Shown piece after piece: positions 59,232-64,000 of a DNA stretch of 64,000 bases. Location of the stretch: positions 1,983,483 through 2,047,482 of the forward strand of contig JAQFVV010000043.1 in NCBI GenBank assembly GCA_028023455.1, written 5' to 3'. Both the position numbers and the translations under genes were made by a program. This stretch comes from Epiperipatus broadwayi. Its lineage: Eukaryota; Onychophora; Udeonychophora; Euonychophora; Peripatidae. The notes beneath the pieces are model-generated. The model was not told the origin of the DNA. It worked only from the letters and a program-made list of their open reading frames with translations, and did no database searches. The number at the start of each line of letters is the position of its first letter. The stretch's first letter is position 1.

Positions 59232-60443
59232 CTAAGTTTTCCCATATTCTGCTCCATCCCATTTCCACAACATAATCTTTGTCAACTCTATGGCCTTTAT
59301 ATCTAAATCCCCCTTATCTTTTCCCAAACCCAGCATAAAAACCAATAATCCACTTTCTGTATAATCATTTTTTTCATATTTATTCTTCCATAACTTCATT
59401 ATATGTGCCCTTTCTGTTTTCAAGCATTTACATTCAATTAACAGATGCCTAATATTTTCTATTCCTTCCTTACATAATTTACAGACTAAATCACCCATAT
59501 TTTTCCATTTACATGTATATTCTCTTGTTGCTAAAGATCCCGTTCGAGCCTTAAACAATAAACTACTTTCCTTACTATTATCATATATTAACTCGCACCT
59601 AATATTCTGTTTATTTCTATATATATTTAAACTCTTTTTACTCTCCATACTAGTTCTCCATCTCTCTAACTCCCTATTCTTTATTAATAAATCTATTCTT
59701 TTATCCCATTCCTTACCACTATAACACTCAACAATCCTCCTAACACAATCATCCCATCTTTTGTACAAATATACTGATATAAATTCTTTATCCAAATCTT
59801 TTGCATACCACATTACCTTTCTCACCCATCTTGTTACCTGCCCTTTACTCATAACCCAATTAAATACTATTTTGGCTATTCTTTTATTATCCATAAACTG
59901 CAATCTACCAAACATTTTCATTTTACTTTTTGCATCTCTCATATGAAAACTTGACCATCCCATTTCTCCTTGAATTGCCTCCCTTGCTGTCCATACATCT
60001 GCATCCAATGCATGTCTTCCTACTTCCCTTTGAACTTTTTCTAAGTAATTTAATACCCCTTTACTAACACATAATGCATCATTACCATATGTTAACCCTG
60101 CTACTGCAACTCCCTTCCATATAATTCTAGCTACATCATATTTATTATATAAAAACACTGTTAATTTCTTTATCAATCCCTTTCTTTTCTTTGCTTCATT
60201 TATCAATTTTTTCTCCCATTCATCCAAATAATTTTTCTGATTACTTAAAATAATTCCCAAATAACTATATCTATTCACCACACTTAACTTAATATCTCCC
60301 AATAAAAATTCTACATCTTCTCTTTCCCCAGTATTAACCATCATTATATTTGATTTTTCTTCACTAAATTTAGTCCCCATCTCTTTATCCACCCTTGCAC
60401 ATGCCCTTAACATAACTTCCATATATTTTCTTTCTGCACGCAA
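59232..60443 (-). CDS. LINE C-terminal open frame, 403 codons (partial)
   Basis: The longest intact part of the LINE above. It starts within the reverse transcriptase thumb region (KFSEEKSNIMMVN, then YSYLGIILSNQ) and runs to a C-terminal zinc-binding block, CKWKNMGDLVCKLCKEGIEN then IRHLLIECKCL. This is the C..C......H....C pattern of LINE C-termini. It lacks the catalytic motifs and is unlikely to act alone; the methionine at the start is not a real initiation site. Its intactness suggests a fairly young insertion. Confidence 0.75.
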   Translation of the reverse strand: MRAERKYMEVMLRACARVDKEMGTKFSEEKSNIMMVNTGEREDVEFLLGDIKLSVVNRYSYLGIILSNQKNYLDEWEKKLINEAKKRKGLIKKLTVFLYNKYDVARIIWKGVAVAGLTYGNDALCVSKGVLNYLEKVQREVGRHALDADVWTAREAIQGEMGWSSFHMRDAKSKMKMFGRLQFMDNKRIAKIVFNWVMSKGQVTRWVRKVMWYAKDLDKEFISVYLYKRWDDCVRRIVECYSGKEWDKRIDLLIKNRELERWRTSMESKKSLNIYRNKQNIRCELIYDNSKESSLLFKARTGSLATREYTCKWKNMGDLVCKLCKEGIENIRHLLIECKCLKTERAHIMKLWKNKYEKNDYTESGLLVFMLGLGKDKGDLDIKAIELTKIMLWKWDGAEYGKT

Positions 60444-61134
60444 AAATATATCCGCAAAAAAAAAGACCTGACAAAATATATACTCCCTTACTACCTATTA
60501 ACGGTATCTCTATCCCTCTTCCTAATCTTTCTATTGCTCTCTCCATTTCACTCAAATACAACAAACAAAATAGGTGACATAGGGTATCCTTGCCTTAGTC
60601 CCACCCCATTTTTAACTTTAACTGATTCTATATTCCCTAATTGATATATATAATAATTATTTTCATATAATTTCTTAATAATATCCACTAAAGCTTCATC
60701 CATTCCCAAATTTGCTAAACTTATCCATAATCTATTTCTATTTACTCTATCATATGCATTCTCTATATCTATAAAACTCATATATAATTGTTTACCTGAA
60801 TTCCTACTTATATCCATAAGTTGTGTAGCTATAAATAAACTATCTACTATACGCCTATCTAACCTAAAACCTACTTACATTTCCCCCACTACATTATTCC
60901 CTTCCATCCATTTTACAACTCTTCTAGCCACCATATATGAAAAAACTTTATATAAAACGGTTGTATTCTCATCCTTGGTGTTCGCCTAGAGATGGTGTTG
61001 CTGCTAATCAAAAACATATACATATAATGATTCTGGGGCCCGACCTAAATGATCGATTTGATCTAAAAAGATCTGATTTCTTAGATTTATAATAAAATAT
61101 TCTACTAACTAATACTATTATATGATGTTAGTTT

Positions 61135-61665
61135 TTTCATTTTTTCGTAAATGTTTATTAATCTTATCTTGTTTTTGAGTTTGTGTGTGTCTTTTTAAAG
61201 TTACGGTGTTTTTCTAACTTTTTTTTTTTTTGGACTTTATGTGTGTCTTTTTAAAGTTACGGGTTTTTTTTTTTGCAAGAGTAAATCAATACTTTTATTC
61301 AAAAGCAAGACGTAATAAGTAAATGTTTATTAATCTTATCTTGTTTTTGAATTTGTGTGTGTGTCTTTAAAGTTACGGGGCTTTTTCTAATATTTTTTTG
61401 GGGGACTTTATGTGTGTCTTTTTAAAGTTACGGTACTTTTTTTTTTGCAAGAGTAAATCAATCATTTGATTCAAAAGCAAGACGTAATAAGTCAATGTTT
61501 ATTAATCTTAGATTGTTTTTGAGTTTGTGCATGTGTCTTTAAAGTTACGGGGCTTTTTCTCATTTTTTTTTTTTGGACTTTATGGGTGTCTTTTTTTAAA
61601 GTTACGGTATTTTTGGTCAAGAGTAAAAATCAATTATTTTTATTAAAAAAGCAAGACGTAATTCT
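61135..61665 (+). repeat. Three tandem units inside the transposon
   Basis: Units of about 170-190 bp each contain AAATGTTTATTAATCTTA, TGTTTTTGAGTTTGTG, TTTAAAGTTACGG (twice), GGACTTTATGTGTGTC and AAAAGCAAGACGTAAT. Units differ mainly in homopolymer length. Subterminal repeats of this kind often bind transposase. Confidence 0.85.
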
Positions 61666-61724
61666 AAATCGATCAAAAGTAACGTCATTTATATACTACA
61701 ATTTAGAATTGATACCCGACTACT

Positions 61725-62230
61725 ATTAGTAAGGACCGTCATTGAAAGATTCAATTGAAAAATGATACCCGACTAATTTCCGTTTTCTTTTTTTTTTTGG
61801 GGGGGGGGACAGTAATGAATCAGAAAGTGGGTTGTTTTTGTTAACTCTGTCTATATAAAAAGGGTACCGTTATTGAAATACTAAATTTAAAAATGATAGC
61901 CGACTAATTTGCGTTTCTTTTGACAGTAATTAATCAGAAAGTGGGTTTCTTTTTTTTTTTGGTAAATCTTGTGTATATATATATAAAAAAAAAATACCGT
62001 AATTCAAATACTCCATTGAAAAAAACCAAACCCCGTTGAATTTGCTTTCTTTTTTTTTTTTTTAAGACAGTAATTAAGCAGGAAGTGGGTTGTTTTTGTT
62101 AGTGTGTAGATATAAAAACTAATCTTATTTTGAAATAATAAATGTAACAAAAAAAATAATAATAATACCCGACTAATTTTCTTTTTTGGACAAGTAATTC
62201 CTAATAATTAGACACTGGGTTGTTTTTGTT
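61725..62230 (+). repeat. About four diverged tandem units inside the transposon
   Basis: Units of about 125-150 bp share GATACCCGACTAATTT, GACAGTAAT.AATCAGAAAG, TGGGTTGTTTTTGTTA and TATATAAAAA. They diverge progressively to the right. Confidence 0.75.
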
Positions 62231-62559
62231 TGTGCGTATATATATATATACAGTATAGCAAAAGTAACTGGTCACGGACGAATTCTCACAAAAATGGTAC
62301 TTTTCGCGTGATCCTTAATTTTTTTTTCCCTTTCGCACCCTTAAAAGCAATTTTTGAGGGTTACCCATTCGTAATGGAATCTTCAGGACATTATTACTAA
62401 ACTTACAACAGTAAAGTAAGTTACAACACATTAAAAAAAATAGACGTCTTATCAAATTTTAAAAAACTACGACTGCTTCAAATACACACACTCTCACACA
62501 AAACTACAGAGAAAATAGATATTCTACTATTACGAGAAAATGATGAACAAAATCAACTA

Positions 62560-62815
62560 CTATGGCAGCCGATCAAGGCATTTCTTTCTCTTTGCTTTTA
62601 GCATAGAAAAAAAAAGCCATAACCAGCAGCCGTCGGGAACTCTTTCTGTGTTTTATCATAGAAAGAAGTCTCATTTGTGTTGGCTTCTGTCGCCACCACC
62701 GCCTCCATCCAACATAACGTAAGGACTTTTCTGCGTTTATAACGTAGAAAATTTCCTCTTTTGTTGGATGAAGGCCGGTGAAACGGTATATTTCTAGGAA
62801 TTTACCTAGAAATAG
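62560..62815. repeat. Series of TTTCT/AGAAA hairpins inside the transposon
   Basis: Four short hairpins in a row, at about 62580-62612, 62640-62668, 62727-62752 and 62789-62812: TTTCTTTCTC..ATAGAAA, CTTTCTGTG..CATAGAAAG, TTTTCTGCG..CGTAGAAAA and TTTCTAGG..CCTAGAAA. The region is richer in GC (CCACCACCGCCTCC) than the rest. Confidence 0.6.
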
Positions 62816-63284
62816 CGACATCTTGAGGCGAACACCAAGGATGAGAAAACAACCTATAAAACTGATGTTACCGCTATCGGTCTATAATTATTTAATTTTC
62901 TATGAACTTTACCCTCTCTTTTAAATAATAATCTTACTCTTGTATTACTCCAACTACTCGGAAAAACTCTATTCTGCGCCATCTTATTAAAACAGGATAA
63001 TAACTTTACTTTTGCCCCATATCCTTCTCTAAAGCTACACTCTATTCCCTCATCATCTAGTAATACTATCTCTTTCCCCTACATTTCTCCTTTTAATGTA
63101 ATTCCAAAATTTTTTACTTCCATCTTGTGACATATATTCGGTATTGGCTGTCCTGTATACTATATAATACATGCATTAATTCAAAGATGACACTGCAGGC
63201 AGTTTTAAAAAAAAAACAGTCAATAGTCAACTTTCCACTGTGATACACAGTGTAACTGTTATCTTCATTTATAATTTTTCCATG

Positions 63285-63400
63285 TAAGAAGCAGGTAAAA
63301 CTCTCCATACAGTAGCACCACTCAGTGCAAGTCAGAGTAATCAATGGCACTACTGTATGGAGAGTTTTGCCTGTTTTAATAACAATTATGAGCATAAGAA
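63285..63400. repeat. Family A, internally deleted foldback
   Basis: Inverted ends GTAAAACTCTCCATACAGTA and ACTACTGTATGGAGAGTTTTG enclose only GTAATCAATGG. Flank ATGGTTATCATGTGA is shared with other family A copies. No ribozyme. Confidence 0.85.
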
Positions 63401-63649
63401 ATGGTTATCATGTGAAAAACATTTAGATCTTAAAAAATCATTTTTGTAATATTTATTTTCTATTATACTTAATTTACTGTGTAACTAAATATCTGCAGTA
63501 TATGTAAAGGTTTGTGATGATAGTATTTTAGATGTGATAATATGTTGGACTATTTCCATCATCTATCATTAAATGTTGAATGTCCAGAAAATTTTAAACG
63601 TCATTTAAACTTTTCCAAATACAACCAACTGTTAGTAATAACACATAAG
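63401..63649. other. AT-rich spacer
   Basis: Nothing recognised. Confidence 0.4.
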
Positions 63650-63925
63650 TTAGTAGATAACACAGGTTAGTAGACAATATAGATTAGCAGATTACACGAT
63701 ATTTTGAAGGGTAATGTTGCTGGCCTGACCAATGACAATGCTAACATAGGAGTCAAACTTAGACCTTTAGGTTACCTGGTATTGCTTTAAAATTCGACAT
63801 TCAAAAACCTAAAGGTGTAAGTTTGACTCCTATGCTAACGCTGTCATTGGTCAGGCCAGCAATGTCTGAAGAAAAGTGAAGAATACCAATTGGAACATTA
63901 CGTAATCTACTAATTTAAGAATAAA
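63650..63925. repeat. Foldback element, about 270 bp
   Basis: Arms 63712-63772 and 63809-63867 are almost perfect inverted copies (GCTGGCCTGACCAATGACA / TGTCATTGGTCAGGCCAGC with one mismatch nearby, and CATAGGAGTCAAACTTA / TAAGTTTGACTCCTATG). Outer parts GCAGATTAC / GTAATCTAC may extend the arms. There is no coding potential. Confidence 0.85.
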
Positions 63926-64000
63926 AAATAAAAGTATCATTCATCAATTATATCAAGTTTAGACTACGCTTATCTACATATTGGCAAAATTATAAATATT

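Larger units (their letters stand above)
60959..62854. mobile_element. Non-autonomous DNA transposon, 1896 bp, inserted in a LINE
   Basis: Terminal inverted repeats of about 30 bp begin GGTTGT and share CTCATCCTTGGTGTTCGCCT at both ends with one mismatch. An 8 bp target duplication flanks it. The interior has no transposase, but is packed with internal repeats: about 170-190 bp units (61135-61665), about 130 bp units (61725-62230) and a hairpin-rich part (62560-62815). GG ends with 8 bp duplication would fit Merlin- or Mutator-like groups; hAT is less likely from the ends. The superfamily is unresolved. Confidence 0.88.
60951..62862. repeat. 8 bp target duplication of the inserted transposon
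   Basis: TATAAAAC occurs at 60951-60958 and 62855-62862. Removing the insertion and one copy joins the LINE codons for ...VTSVL and YKVFS in frame, which confirms both boundaries. Confidence 0.9.
59220..63125 (-). pseudogene. LINE retrotransposon, 5'-truncated, split by a DNA transposon
   Basis: Minus strand, from high to low coordinates: GSKKFWNYIKRRNVGERDS near 63070-63120 (linker), YRPIAVTSVL near 62860-62890 (start of reverse transcriptase), the 60959-62854 insertion, then YKVFSYMVARRVVKWMEG, GFRLDRRIVDSLF, motif A FIDIENAYDRV and motif B GLRQGYPMSP (60548-60817), and the C-terminal frame. A stop interrupts the region before GFRLDRR and the frame breaks near 60545, so the catalytic YADD region is not intact. 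It would have copied LINE RNA at the target site. The 5' part with the endonuclease is absent. Confidence 0.88.

Noticed and set aside
63868-63905. CTGAAGA beside the foldback at 63.8 kb as a ribozyme core
   Set aside because: No GAAA at the right distance and no stem II; chance match.

Overview
This window is very AT-rich (roughly three quarters A+T by eye) and looks like intergenic DNA from an invertebrate animal. I find no bacterial-style gene layout and no host protein-coding gene that I can defend. The content is almost entirely transposable elements and repeats: mariner, RTE-like and other LINE fragments, a Ty3/gypsy fragment, one complete long-LTR retrotransposon, many foldback (inverted-repeat) elements, tRNA-derived sequences and simple repeats. 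I cannot name the species. Low GC, many foldback elements and ribozyme-bearing repeats would fit several invertebrate groups such as flatworms, cnidarians or molluscs.

Layout. 0-10 kb: foldback elements, an internally deleted mariner (3.2-4.2 kb), and two decayed LINEs on the minus strand (4.5-6.5 and 7.15-9.5 kb), the second split by a foldback element. 10-22 kb: repeat families called here A and C, a decayed LINE (14.0-15.2 kb), a Ty3/gypsy reverse transcriptase fragment (19.4-19.7 kb), and two diverged copies of one 1 kb noncoding repeat. 22-38 kb: further LINE, mariner and RTE remains, an 89 bp tandem repeat, a 1 kb nested foldback, and a tRNA-Gly-like retroposed copy with a target-site duplication. 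38.9-49.2 kb: a complete non-autonomous LTR retrotransposon with two nearly identical 3.25 kb LTRs, primer binding site, polypurine tract and one 702-codon gag-like frame. 49-58 kb: mostly featureless AT-rich DNA with foldback family B, a 79-unit TAA microsatellite and family A copies. 59-64 kb: a LINE on the minus strand whose reverse transcriptase is split by a 1.9 kb DNA transposon with an 8 bp target duplication.

Main observation. At least three unrelated-looking foldback repeat families (A, B, C) contain what reads as a type I hammerhead ribozyme: CUGANGA core, stem II, GAAA, a very short palindromic stem III, a NUH cleavage triplet, and a two-part stem I. Stem pairs differ between copies in compensating ways. 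Some copies keep every invariant core base; others have lost one or two. A fourth family (D) is similar but less canonical. Hammerheads are known in Penelope-like elements, animal retrozymes and schistosome SINE-like satellites, so these families are probably ribozyme-bearing small retroelements. Most sit head-to-head in palindromic units.
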